In this document: positions 8,828 to 18,500 of the stretch, piece by piece
Layout: each line of letters starts with the position of its first letter
Position numbering within the stretch: position 1 is the stretch's first letter
From: Gulbenkiania mobilis
GTDB taxonomy: Bacteria; Pseudomonadota; Gammaproteobacteria; Burkholderiales; Chromobacteriaceae
Assembly (NCBI GenBank): GCA_004346645.1
Contig: SMDA01000010.1
Span: forward strand, 1 to 64,000
Direction of reading: 5' to 3'
DNA: 64,000 nt
Translations under genes and position numbers: made by a program
Notes under the pieces: generated by a model
The model's input: only the letters and a program-made list of their open reading frames with translations
What the model was told of the DNA's origin: nothing
Database searches by the model: none

Positions 8828-9499
8828 ATGACCGTGGACCTCGCCCCTCTATGGCTGACGGCACGGCTCGCCACGGTCACCACGCTGATCCTGCTCGCCG
8901 TAGGCGTGCCCCTGGCCGGATGGATCGCCCATAGCCGCTCGCGGTTCAAGCCAGTGTTCGAAACCCTGATCGCCATGCCGCTGGTGCTGCCGCCGTCGGT
9001 ACTGGGCTTCTACCTGCTGATGGCACTGAGCCCCGCACGCTCGCTGGGGGCTTGGCTGCATGCGCGCCTGGGAGTGGACCTGGTATTTTCCTTTCCCGGG
9101 CTGGTGGCAGGCTCGGTGCTTTTCAGCCTGCCCTTCATGGTACAGCCCCTGCAGGCCGCACTGACCAACCTACCGGACAGCTTGCGCGAAGCCGCCTATA
9201 CGCTGGGCAAGAGCCGGCCGGCCGCCTTCTGGCAGGTGGAGCTGCCGTGCGTGCGTCCCGCCCTGGTGGCCGGCACGGTGATGGCCTTTGCGCATACCGT
9301 GGGGGAGTTCGGCCTGGTATTGATGCTGGGGGGCAACATTCCCGGCGTGACACGGGTCGCATCGATCGCTATTTATAACGAAGTAGAAGCGCTCAACTAC
9401 GGCGCAGCGCATCTTTATGCCGCCATCCTCTGCAGCTTCTCCTTCGCGGTGGTGCTGGCGGTGCACCTGCTGCGCCGGCGCACGGAGGGGGGCGCATGA
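8828..9499 (+). CDS. modB: Molybdate ABC transporter permease ModB
   Basis: Inner-membrane permease of 223 residues with five predicted hydrophobic segments and the EAA loop (EAAYTLGKSRPAAFWQVELP) that contacts the ATPase. The HTVGEFGLVLMLGGNIPG region is typical of ModB. It starts 1 base after modA and overlaps modC by 4 bases, in a tight modEABC operon. Confidence 0.95.
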   Translation: MTVDLAPLWLTARLATVTTLILLAVGVPLAGWIAHSRSRFKPVFETLIAMPLVLPPSVLGFYLLMALSPARSLGAWLHARLGVDLVFSFPGLVAGSVLFSLPFMVQPLQAALTNLPDSLREAAYTLGKSRPAAFWQVELPCVRPALVAGTVMAFAHTVGEFGLVLMLGGNIPGVTRVASIAIYNEVEALNYGAAHLYAAILCSFSFAVVLAVHLLRRRTEGGA

Positions 9500-10365
9500 T
9501 CCACTGGCACCTGACGAAGCGGCTCTCGCCGCATTTCGTGCTAGACCATTCGGCCAACCTTGCGCCCGGCAGCTTCACCGCGCTCACTGGCGGCTCCGGA
9601 GCGGGCAAGACCACGCTGCTGCGCCTGCTGGCGGGGTTGGAAACGGCCGACGATGGTTACTTGGAAGTGGACGGCGAGCGCTGGATCGACGGTCGCCGCC
9701 AGATACCGCCGCAACGGCGCAGTGTGGGCATGGTGTTTCAGGATTATGCGCTGTTCCCGCACCTGACGGTGCGCGGCAATATCGCCTACGCCGTCCCGGG
9801 CGGGGAACGTGCCCGGGTGGACGCCCTGCTCGAACTCACGGCGCTGACGGCACTGGCCGACCGGCGGCCGGCACAGCTCTCCGGTGGACAGAAGCAGCGC
9901 GTGGCGCTGGCCCGGGCGTTAGCGCGCCGGCCACGGCTACTGCTTCTGGATGAGCCCCTCTCTGCACTGGACCCAGCCCTGCGTCATCAACTGCAGGACG
10001 AACTGGCCGCACTACACCGCCGCTACGGCCTGACCACGTTGCTGGTCAGCCACGATCTGCCGGAAGTGTTTCGTCTGGCGGACCGGGTGATCCGTCTGGA
10101 ACACGGCCGCGAGACAGCCTGCGGCACGCCGGCCCAGGTTTTTCTCGACAAGCAGGGCGGCGACGGACGCTGCCTGATCAGTGGGCAGGTTCTCGCGCAC
10201 GAGGAAAGCGCGGGGCTCACCTGGCTGACGGTGCTCGCCGGTGGCGACATCGTCCGTCTGCCGATGGCCTCCCGGCTCGCCCGGGCCTACCCGCCGGGTA
10301 GCCCGATCACGCTGGAGGCCGGCGCGCTGCGCCCGGCCGAACCTTTCGGCCAACCCCTGCCCTGA
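9496..10365 (+). CDS. modC: Molybdate ABC transporter ATP-binding protein ModC
   Basis: ATPase of the molybdate importer. The 289-residue protein has Walker A (GGSGAGKTT), the Q-loop, the signature LSGGQKQRVALARAL, Walker B (LLLLDEPLSALD) and the switch His in LLVSHD. It is shorter than the about 350-residue enteric ModC; the C-terminal part after residue 220 would hold a reduced regulatory TOBE region. It contains two TTCGGCCAA words (9549-9557 and 10345-10353). It ends 4 bases from the end of the convergent chemoreceptor gene. Confidence 0.94.
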   Translation: MIHWHLTKRLSPHFVLDHSANLAPGSFTALTGGSGAGKTTLLRLLAGLETADDGYLEVDGERWIDGRRQIPPQRRSVGMVFQDYALFPHLTVRGNIAYAVPGGERARVDALLELTALTALADRRPAQLSGGQKQRVALARALARRPRLLLLDEPLSALDPALRHQLQDELAALHRRYGLTTLLVSHDLPEVFRLADRVIRLEHGRETACGTPAQVFLDKQGGDGRCLISGQVLAHEESAGLTWLTVLAGGDIVRLPMASRLARAYPPGSPITLEAGALRPAEPFGQPLP

Positions 10366-10369
10366 CCTG

Positions 10370-12355
10370 CTAGCTGCCGGAGGTGTGGTGGAAGCGGTCC
10401 ACCTGGTCCACCAGCGAATGGGCGGTGGCATTCAGCGCCGAGGCCAGACGGGCCGCCTCCTGCACGATGGCGGAGTTGTCCTCGGCCAGCGAGGCGATGC
10501 GGCTGATGTTGACGGCTACCTCGTTGCTGGCTGCGGTCTGTTCCTGCATCGCCAGGGCCGTGGCCTGGCTCTTCTCTGCGGTCTGACGGGCTTCTTCGTA
10601 CAGGGCATCCAGCTCGCCCAGGGTGGCCGTCACCAGCGTCATACCCGATTCCATCTGTGTGCGCGCCGTGCTCATGCGGCTGGCGGCGTTCTGGGTTTCT
10701 CCGGTGATCGCTTCGATCAGCTGGGCGATCTCCACTGTTTCCTTGCCCGTGCGCTCAGCCAGCTTGCGCACCTCGTCCGCCACCACAGCAAACCCACGGC
10801 CCAGTTCGCCGGCGCGCGCGGCTTCGATCGCGGCATTGAGGGCCAGAAGGTTGGTCTGATCGGCGATCTCGCGGATGGCGGTGATGATCTGACGGATATT
10901 CTGCGACTTCTGCGCCAGACTGCCGATGAGGTCGCCCGCGCCTGCCACGCTGTGCGAGGTTTCCTCCAGCGCCCGAGTGGTCTCATGCATCCGTGTTCGC
11001 CCGCTGGTGACACCGCGCTGCATCTGCTGCGCCACGTCCAGGCTCTCCCGAGTGTTGTCGCTGACCACGTTCATGCCCACCGACATCTGTTCGATCGCTG
11101 CGGCAATGCCGGTGGACGAGGTGCTCTGGGCCTCGGCAGTGGTGGCTGCGCGTCCGGACACCCCCTGCAGGTCGGCCACCGCATCCATCAGCTGGTGGGC
11201 GTTGCGCTTGACCACCTGCAGCGTATCGGCAAAGGCATCCACCAGATGGTCGAAGGCGGCTCCCATACGCGCCACTTCGTCCGTGCCCGCGAGCCGGGCG
11301 CGCGGCCCCAGGTCGAGGGAGGCGGCCATCTGGCTCATCATATTCTCCAGTGCCACCACCGGGCGGCGAATGCTGCGGTAAACCGCTACGCCGGCCAGCC
11401 CGAGCCCAACCAGCAGCAGCAGCGTGCCACCGGCAATGACCATCAAACGGGTTCGGGCCGCCTGGACCTCGGTGGCCACCTGATCGGCCAGGTCGGCCAG
11501 CAACAGATCCTGCGCGGCCTTCAGACGGGCGATGCGAGCCGAACTGACCCGAAACCAATCGGCCGGGGTGACGGTGAGAGTGGCCCCCGGCTCAGCGCCC
11601 AGGATGGCGTTGCGCAGTGGCAGCACCGCGCCCATTTCCGGCGCGTCAAGTTCGGACCGTACCCGTACCTGCAGTACCTCCGGAGCCTGCAACACGAACT
11701 GCTCCAGACAGGCAGTTTGCTGCGCCTGCAGGGTGACCGCCTGGCGCAGAGCGGCCGGACTGATGCTGCCGGTGGCCAGGGCGCCATTAACGAAACCTCG
11801 CTCACGGCCGGCATACTCTTTCACGCACATCAGGTGAGTGAGGGCGGAGCCGGCTCGGATCAGCCCTGGCTCGTCGCTGACGGTCTGCACGTCGGACACC
11901 AGGTTGACCAAGGCTTCCACCGCCCGGGTGTAGGCGCCGAAGGCCTCGGTCGCGGCAGCGGTGCGCCGGTCGACCGAGGACCGGGCCTGCTGCAAGCCCT
12001 CGACCATGCCGGCCGCTGCCGTCATGCGCTGCGCCAGCTCGGGGTGCGAGGTCTGCGCCTCCAGCGTCCGGAAGACCTTCAGGGCATCGTCGGTCTTGCC
12101 ACGTGCTTCGGCCAACGGCGCCGGCAGACTGCTGCTGCCGCTGAGAAATCCGTTGGTCAGCCCCCGCTCCGTCTGCAGTGCGTCCACCAGGCCGGAGGCA
12201 GCGGTCGAGGCCGACACCAGCTGGCGCGATGCCTCCATCTGGCGCAAGAGGCCCAGATGGCGGGCCGATTCCCAGCCGGCCAGTACGAAGGTCAGCAGGG
12301 CGAAAGGCAATACCAGCAGCAAGAGCTTGGTACCGAGATTGAGGCGGGACAGCAT
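10370..12355 (-). CDS. Methyl-accepting chemotaxis protein with NIT (nitrate/nitrite-sensing) domain
   Basis: Chemoreceptor of 661 residues: TM1 at about 8-30; a long periplasmic region with NIT-domain features ([18 protein letters not shown] near residues 57-74, helical throughout); TM2 at about 305-328; HAMP; then a cytoplasmic signalling domain with the conserved hairpin tip ([20 protein letters not shown]). NIT domains are linked to nitrate/nitrite sensing in other receptors. Its position directly after narI suggests taxis towards nitrate, but the ligand is inferred. It has its own upstream region after the narI terminator. Confidence 0.88.
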   Translation of the reverse strand: MLSRLNLGTKLLLLVLPFALLTFVLAGWESARHLGLLRQMEASRQLVSASTAASGLVDALQTERGLTNGFLSGSSSLPAPLAEARGKTDDALKVFRTLEAQTSHPELAQRMTAAAGMVEGLQQARSSVDRRTAAATEAFGAYTRAVEALVNLVSDVQTVSDEPGLIRAGSALTHLMCVKEYAGRERGFVNGALATGSISPAALRQAVTLQAQQTACLEQFVLQAPEVLQVRVRSELDAPEMGAVLPLRNAILGAEPGATLTVTPADWFRVSSARIARLKAAQDLLLADLADQVATEVQAARTRLMVIAGGTLLLLVGLGLAGVAVYRSIRRPVVALENMMSQMAASLDLGPRARLAGTDEVARMGAAFDHLVDAFADTLQVVKRNAHQLMDAVADLQGVSGRAATTAEAQSTSSTGIAAAIEQMSVGMNVVSDNTRESLDVAQQMQRGVTSGRTRMHETTRALEETSHSVAGAGDLIGSLAQKSQNIRQIITAIREIADQTNLLALNAAIEAARAGELGRGFAVVADEVRKLAERTGKETVEIAQLIEAITGETQNAASRMSTARTQMESGMTLVTATLGELDALYEEARQTAEKSQATALAMQEQTAASNEVAVNISRIASLAEDNSAIVQEAARLASALNATAHSLVDQVDRFHHTSGS

Positions 12356-12439
12356 GAGCAGGCTCCACAGGGGGGCGTTCTAAGATGTTCTAGCGCGTGT
12401 CCGGTCTGGCTACAAGAAAGCGCAGCAAATCATTAAAGC

Positions 12440-12468
12440 AAAAAACCGCACTGTACGTGCGGTTTTTT
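12440..12468 (-). terminator. Rho-independent terminator after narI
   Basis: 6-bp stem CCGCAC/GTGCGG (12446-12451, 12457-12462) with loop TGTAC, flanked by six A and six T residues that extend the pairing. It is read downstream of narI on the minus strand and separates narGHJI from the chemoreceptor gene. The symmetry would let it work in both directions. Confidence 0.85.
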
Positions 12469-12498
12469 ACACAAACACTTAAAGCTGTGGCGGTATTT

Positions 12499-13185
12499 TC
12501 AAACCCGCGGCCGTACCAGCTGCCAGGCACGCCCGAGATAACCCACGGCCCCGAAGCCGCTCCACACATGCACCAGCCGGGTGAAGGGAAAGATCACGAA
12601 CAGGCTCATGCCCATGAACAGGTGGGCCTTGAATACCCACGAGACGTCGGCAATGATCGCCGCGGCCCCGCCACGGAAGGTCACCACATGCTGCGCCCAC
12701 TGCATCAGCTTGAGCATTTCCTCGCCATCCATATGCGACGACGAGACGTAGATCGTGGCCAGCCCGAGCACCACCGTCACCAGCAGCCACAGGAGTACCA
12801 GCTTGTCGCGCCAGGTGGTGTTGGCCGAAAGCCGGTCGCTGGTCAGGCGACGGTAAAGCAGGATCACCAGCCCGGTGAGGCAGACAAAGCCCATCACGCC
12901 GCCGGCAGTCATCGCAACAATCTGTTTAAGGCTGTGAGTGACGCCCACCGTGTCCCACACCGACACCGGCGTGAGCAGGCCGACCAAGTGGCCGAAGAAG
13001 AGGCCCAGGATGCCAATATGGAACAGCATGCTCCCCAGGCGCAGCTGGCTTTTGACCAGCAGCTGGCTGGAGTCGCTCTTCCAGCTGTACTGTTCGCGTT
13101 CGAACCGCACCAGACTGCCCAAAAGGAACACCGTCAGGGCAATGTATGGATAGATGCCGAACAGGAATTGATGCCAGGTATTCAT
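12499..13185 (-). CDS. narI: Respiratory nitrate reductase gamma subunit (cytochrome b) NarI
   Basis: Di-heme membrane subunit that oxidises quinol and passes electrons to NarH. The 228-residue protein has five hydrophobic helices and the expected heme-ligand histidines (in the FHIGILGLFFGHLVGL helix and the SSHMDGEEMLKLMQWAQH / RLVHVW region). Length matches the family. It is the last gene of narGHJI. It carries a TTGGCCGAA word at 12821-12829. Confidence 0.95.
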   Translation of the reverse strand: MNTWHQFLFGIYPYIALTVFLLGSLVRFEREQYSWKSDSSQLLVKSQLRLGSMLFHIGILGLFFGHLVGLLTPVSVWDTVGVTHSLKQIVAMTAGGVMGFVCLTGLVILLYRRLTSDRLSANTTWRDKLVLLWLLVTVVLGLATIYVSSSHMDGEEMLKLMQWAQHVVTFRGGAAAIIADVSWVFKAHLFMGMSLFVIFPFTRLVHVWSGFGAVGYLGRAWQLVRPRV

Positions 13186-13238
13186 TTTCGTCTCCTGCCC
13201 GGCACGGCCGCAGCCGTACCGGGTTCGTCAAGGCCAGA

Positions 13239-13254
13239 CTGCCCGGCAGGGCAG
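13239..13254 (-). other. Stem-loop in the narJ-narI spacer
   Basis: Stem CTGCCC/GGGCAG with loop GGCA in the 83-base gap between narJ and narI; a smaller one lies at about 13203-13216. No T run follows, so it is more likely an RNA-processing or stability element than a terminator. Confidence 0.35.
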
Positions 13255-13268
13255 CCTGCCGTAGGGCT

Positions 13269-13916
13269 TCAGGCCGAAGGCCGCTTTGCGTAGAAGTTGA
13301 TCGGCGCCACCGCCGGCAGGCCGGGCTTGAGCAGGGGTTCTACCCCGTCCACGCCGGGGCCGAAGGTTTCCAGCGCCTCGTCCATGTCGCGCACAGGCGG
13401 TACTGTCAGCGGCTCGGGTGCCACCGGCGACAGCCATACCAGCGCCTCCAGCGCACAGGCGTAGGGGCTGGCGTTCTCGCGAAGCCGGCCCGCCACATGG
13501 GCCACCACGTGTACTGCATCGCCCAGCAGGCGGGCCGCCTCGGCCGCTTCGCAGGTGGAGAGGAACTCCAGGAACAGCGGCAAGTAATCCGGCAGTTCGC
13601 TGGTAACGGGCTCGAAACCGTGGGCACGGTATTCCTCGATCAGGTCCACCATCGCCTGACCGCGCGCGCGGTCCTCACCATGGATGTGCTCGAAAAGATG
13701 CAGGGCGTGGCCCGGCGTGCGGTCGAAAGTCTGCACGTAACCTTCCTGCAGGCGGATAAGGTCTCCGCCCGACAGGTGGACCAGTAGCGGCTCCATCATT
13801 GCGGCCACGGTGGGGGTACCCTCCAGCACCATGCGCACCGCGTCCAGACTGTCGAGGAGCTCCCCCTCGGGGTAGCACAGAAGCGCCGAGAGCGCCCGGT
13901 AGATCCTGCGGTCCAT
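13269..13916 (-). CDS. narJ: Nitrate reductase molybdenum cofactor assembly chaperone NarJ
   Basis: Cytoplasmic chaperone that holds NarG while the molybdenum cofactor and N-terminal iron-sulfur cluster are inserted; not part of the final enzyme. The 215-residue protein shows the NarJ/TorD-family pattern (YRALSALLCYPEGEL at the start, DYLPLFLEFLSTC in the middle). The Met at 13916 (MDRRIYRALS) is taken as start because narH ends at 13918; a frame-extending Met at 13946 would lie inside narH. Confidence 0.93.
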   Translation of the reverse strand: MDRRIYRALSALLCYPEGELLDSLDAVRMVLEGTPTVAAMMEPLLVHLSGGDLIRLQEGYVQTFDRTPGHALHLFEHIHGEDRARGQAMVDLIEEYRAHGFEPVTSELPDYLPLFLEFLSTCEAAEAARLLGDAVHVVAHVAGRLRENASPYACALEALVWLSPVAPEPLTVPPVRDMDEALETFGPGVDGVEPLLKPGLPAVAPINFYAKRPSA

Positions 13917-13917
13917 G

Positions 13918-15468
13918 TCAGCCTCCGGCATTGAGCTTGCGATCACGCCGCATGTCGTGGAATACGATCGGAGTGGCCTTTTTCTTGCCGAAGAGCGACC
14001 CTTCCGACACGCCCGACGAGCAGCCGTTGCCGAAGGAGAAGCCGCAGCTGGCCTTGTCGTCGAAGGTGCTTTCCACCATCTCCTTGTGGCTGCTGGGGAT
14101 CACGAAGCGATCTTCGTAATTGGCGATGGCCATGATCTGGTACATCTCTTCCACTTGCGCACCCGAAAGATGGGTGCCCTTCAGGGTGGAAGGGTCCGAA
14201 ACCTTGTCCACGCTCTTCCTGCGCATGTAACGACGCATGGCCACCATGGTTTCCAGGGCCCGCACCACCGGCTCCTCCTTGCCTGCGGTGAGCAGGTTGG
14301 CCAGGTAGCGGATGGGGATGCGCAAATCCTTCACGTCCGGGATGATGCCGTTCTCGCCGATCAGGCCGTTCTCCAGCGCGGACTGGATGGGAGACAACGG
14401 CGGGATGTACCACACCATCGGCAGCGTGCGGTATTCGGGGTGCAACGGGAAAGCAACCTTCCACTCCATGGCCATCTTGTACACCGGCGACTTCTGGGCG
14501 GCGTCGATCCAGCTCTGCGGGATGCCTTGGCGCTGGGCTTCGGCCACGATCTCCGGCGCGTGGGGGTCAAGGAACACGCCCAGCTGCGCTTCGTACAGGC
14601 TCTTGGGGTCTTCCACACTGGCAGCGGCCTCGATCTTGTCGGCGTCGTACAGCAGCACACCCAGATAGCGGATGCGACCTACGCAGGTTTCCGAACACAC
14701 CGTCGGCTGGCCGGCCTCGATGCGCGGATAGCAGAAGATGCACTTCTCGGCCTTGCCGGTAGTCCAGTTGTAGTAAATCTTCTTGTACGGGCAGCCCGAA
14801 ACACACATGCGCCAGCCGCGGCATTTGTCCTGATCGATCAGTACGATGCCATCGTCCTCGCGCTTGTAGATCGAGCCGGACGGACAGCTGGCCACGCACG
14901 CCGGGTTCAGGCAGTGCTCGCACAGGCGCGGCAGGTACATCATGAAAGTGTTCTCGAAGGCCGAGTACATCTCCTTCTGGATACCCTCGAACAGCGCGTC
15001 CTTGCTGCGCTTGCTGAACTCGCCGCCCAGGTCGTCCTCCCAGTTGGGGCCCCACTCGATCTTGTCCATCTTCTTGCCGGTAAGCACCGACACCGGGCGT
15101 GCAGTGGGAGGTGTTTCGACCTCGGGGGCGTTCTGCAGGCGCTCGTAGTCGTAGGTGAACGGCTCGTAGTAGTCGTCGATCGCCGGCAGATTGGGGTTGC
15201 CGAAGATGTTGGCCAGAATCTTCAGGCGACTACCTTGGCGCGGTTCGAGCTTGCCGTCGGGCCGGCGCACCCAGCCGCCCTGCCATTTTTCCTGGTTTTC
15301 CCATTCCTTGGGGTAGCCGACACCAGGCTTGGTTTCGACGTTGTTGAACCAGGCGTATTCGATACCGTCGCGGCTCGTCCAGACGTTCTTGCAGGTGATC
15401 GAGCAGGTATGGCAGCCGATGCACTTGTCCAGATTGAGCACCATGCCGATTTGGGCTCGGATTTTCAT
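13918..15468 (-). CDS. narH: Respiratory nitrate reductase beta subunit (iron-sulfur) NarH
   Basis: Electron-transfer subunit carrying three [4Fe-4S] clusters and one [3Fe-4S] cluster between NarI and NarG. The 516-residue protein has the first ferredoxin motif at C16, C19, C22, C26, then CEHCLNPACVASCP, the CRGWRMC motif in which Trp replaces a Cys (the normal NarH [3Fe-4S] site), and CIFC/CSETC. Length is typical. It follows narG after a 64-base spacer that holds one TTGGCCGAA word. Confidence 0.96.
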   Translation of the reverse strand: MKIRAQIGMVLNLDKCIGCHTCSITCKNVWTSRDGIEYAWFNNVETKPGVGYPKEWENQEKWQGGWVRRPDGKLEPRQGSRLKILANIFGNPNLPAIDDYYEPFTYDYERLQNAPEVETPPTARPVSVLTGKKMDKIEWGPNWEDDLGGEFSKRSKDALFEGIQKEMYSAFENTFMMYLPRLCEHCLNPACVASCPSGSIYKREDDGIVLIDQDKCRGWRMCVSGCPYKKIYYNWTTGKAEKCIFCYPRIEAGQPTVCSETCVGRIRYLGVLLYDADKIEAAASVEDPKSLYEAQLGVFLDPHAPEIVAEAQRQGIPQSWIDAAQKSPVYKMAMEWKVAFPLHPEYRTLPMVWYIPPLSPIQSALENGLIGENGIIPDVKDLRIPIRYLANLLTAGKEEPVVRALETMVAMRRYMRRKSVDKVSDPSTLKGTHLSGAQVEEMYQIMAIANYEDRFVIPSSHKEMVESTFDDKASCGFSFGNGCSSGVSEGSLFGKKKATPIVFHDMRRDRKLNAGG

Positions 15469-15505
15469 ACTGTTCTCCTTAAGTGAAGGGAGAAGGGGCG
15501 GAGGG

Positions 15506-15514
15506 TTGGCCGAA
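15506..15514 (-). repeat. Intergenic copy of the TTCGGCCAA repeat (narG-narH spacer)
   Basis: Exact minus-strand copy followed by CCC, fitting the extended consensus YTTCGGCCAACC. One of 36 in the window. Confidence 0.7.
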
Positions 15515-15532
15515 GGCGCCCTCCCCGTCCCT

Positions 15533-18500
15533 TCACTCGGCCAGCGGCCTTTCCATCCAGTCCACGTTCTTCATCTTGCGCACGATCACGAACTCGTCGC
15601 GGTTGGCGCCCACGGTGCCGTAGTAGTTGAACCCCCACGACAGCTGGGCATAGCCGCCGATCATGTGTGTGGGCTTGGTGACGGCACGGGTCACCGAGTT
15701 GTGGATGCCGCCGCGCTTGCCGCTGGTCTCCGCCCCCGGCACATTCACGATCTTTTCCTGGGCGTGGTACATCAGGGTCATGCCTTCGGGCACCCGCTGC
15801 GACACCACCGCACGGGCGGTCAGGGTCCCGTTGGCGTTGAACACCTCGATCCAGTCGTTGTCGACGATGCCCGCTTTCCTGGCATCCACTTCCGATACCC
15901 ACACGTGAGGCCCGCCCCGACTCAGCGTCAGCATGCGCAGGTTGTCCGAGTAGGTGCTGTGAATGCCCCACTTCTGATGCGGCGTGATGAAGTTAAGGAC
16001 AATCTCGTCATGGCCGTTGGGCTTCTTGCCCAACAGCGCAGCGGTGGTTTTGAGGTCTACGTGCGGCTTGTACACGCACAGGCCCTCGCCGAAGGCACGC
16101 ATCCACTGATGGTCCTGATAGAACTGCTGGCGGCCGGTCAACGTGCGCCAAGGGATCAGCTCGTGCACATTGGTGTAGCCAGCGTTGTAACTCACCTCCT
16201 CGCTTTCCAGACCGGACCAGGTGGGCGAGCTGATGATCTTGCGCGGCTGAGCCTGTATGTCGCGGAAGCGGATGCTGTCGTGCTCGCGCGGCAGTGCCAG
16301 GTGCGTGTGGTCGCGCCCGGTCACCTTGGAGAGTGCGGCCCAAGCCTTCACCGCGACGTGGCCGTTGGTTTCCGGCGCCAGTGTCAGGATCATTTCCGCG
16401 GCGTCGATTGCAGTGTCCAGCCGCGGCTGTCCTTTTCCAGCGCCCTCGGCAACGGTGCGGTTCAGGCCGCGCAGCACGTCCACTTCATGCCCGGTCTGCC
16501 AGCCAATGCCCTTGCCGCCGTTGCCCACCTTCTCCAGCAAGGGGCCAATGGAGGTGAACTTCTGGTGGATGGCGCGGTAGTCGCGCTCCACCACCGTCAT
16601 GGCCGGCATGGTCTTGCCCGGCACCGGCTCGCACTCGCCCTTCTTCCAGTCGCGCGGATCGAAAGGCTGGCCCAGCTCCTGTGGGGTGTCATGCATCAGC
16701 GGGGTGAGCACCAGATCCTTGCGCACGCCGAGATACTCGCCACCGACTTCGGACAGCGCCTTGGCAAAGCCCTTGTAGATCTCCCAGTCGGTCTTGGCCT
16801 GCCACAGCGGTTGCACGGCTTCGGAGAGCGGGTGGATGAACGGGTGCATGTCCGAGGTGTTGAGGTCGTCCTTCTCGTACCAGGTCGCCGTCGGCAGGAC
16901 GATATCGGCGTAGAGGCAGGTGGTGGACATGCGGAAATCCAGCACTACCAGAAGGTCCAGCTTGCCTTCGGCAGCGGGGCGAACGGTGATCTCGCTCGGA
17001 CGGATGCAGTCCTCTTCAGAGTTCATCACCGCGTTCTGGGTGCCCAGCAGGTACTTCAGGAAGTATTCGTGGCCCTTGCCGGAGCTGCCCAGGATGTTGG
17101 AGCGCCAGACGAACAGGTTGCGCGGGAAGTTCTGCGGGTTGTCCGGGTCGTTGCACGCCATGTCGAGCGTGCCGTCCTTGAGTCGGGACACGGTATAGGC
17201 CACCGGGTCCTCACCGGCCGCCTCGGCATCTCGGGTTACATCCAGCGGGTTGGCCGAAAGCTGCGGAGCGGACGGCAGCCAGCCCATGCGCTCGGCTTTG
17301 GCGTTGTAGTCGATCAGCGCCATGCTGGCCATTCTGCCGTCGGCGGTGGGGCAGAGGATCTCATTCACACCCAGCTTTTCATGACGCCACTGGCTGGTAT
17401 GGGCGTAGAAGAAGCTGGTGCCGTTCATCTGCCGGGCCGGACGGTTCCAGTCGGCGGCAAACGCCAGCGGTGCCCAGCCGGTTTGCGGACGTAGCTTTTC
17501 CTGACCCACGTAGTGGCACCAGCCACCACCGCTCTGGCCGATGCAGCCACAGAGCATCAGCATGTTGATGATGCCGCGGTAAGTCATGTCCATGTGGTAC
17601 CAGTGGTTGAGCGCCGCCCCGACGATGACCATGGACTTGCCATGTGTCTTGTCGGCGTTCTGGGCAAACTCGCGCGCCACCTGAATGACCATTTCCGGCT
17701 TCACGCCGGTGTGTTTCTGCTGCCAGGCGGGGGTATATGGCACGTCGTCCATGTAGCTGCTGGCGACATTGCCGCCCCCCAGGCCACGATCGATGCCGTA
17801 GTTGGCGGCCATCAGGTCGAATACCGTGGCCACCGGCACACGCTGGCCGTCGGCCAGGGTGATATGGCGTACCGGCACGTTGCGCGGCAAAAGTTCGTCG
17901 TGCTCGGCGCCAAAGTACGGGAAGTGCACGCTGGCCACGTCGTCCCGGGTGTCGATCAGCGACAGCCGACCGCGGATCTCGCGCCCGCTGCCACCCTCGC
18001 GCTCCTCCAGGTTCCACTTGCCCTGCTGGCCCCAGCGGAAGCCGATCGAGCCATTGGGCGCCACGATGTCACCACTGATCTCGTCCAGCACCAGCGTCTT
18101 CCACTCGGGATTGTTGTCCTCGCCAAGGTTGGCCGAAAGGTGGCTGGCCCGCAGGAAGTAGTCGGGCACGTAGCCGTCGCCATGCGGCTTGAGCGTCACC
18201 AGCATCGGCATGTCGGTGTACTGGCGGATGTAGTCGGTGAAGTAGGCCGACGGCTTGTCGAGGTGGAATTCCTTGAAGATCACATGGCCCATCGCCATGG
18301 CGAGCGCGGCGTCGGTGCCTTGCTTGGGCGCCAGCCAGATGTCGCCGAATTTGGCCATCTCGCCGAAGTCGGACGACACCGCTACCGTCTTGGTGCCCTT
18401 GTAGCGCACTTCGGTGTAGAAGTGGGCGTCCGGGGTGCGCGTCATGGGCACGTTGGAACCCCATACCATCAGGTAGGTGGAGTTGTACCAGTCGGCCGAT

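Noticed and set aside
10241..12436. 731-residue plus-strand open frame opposite the chemoreceptor gene
   Set aside because: It is the antisense shadow of the MCP gene, rich in H, Q, G and R, with no domain; the MCP on the minus strand has clear motifs.
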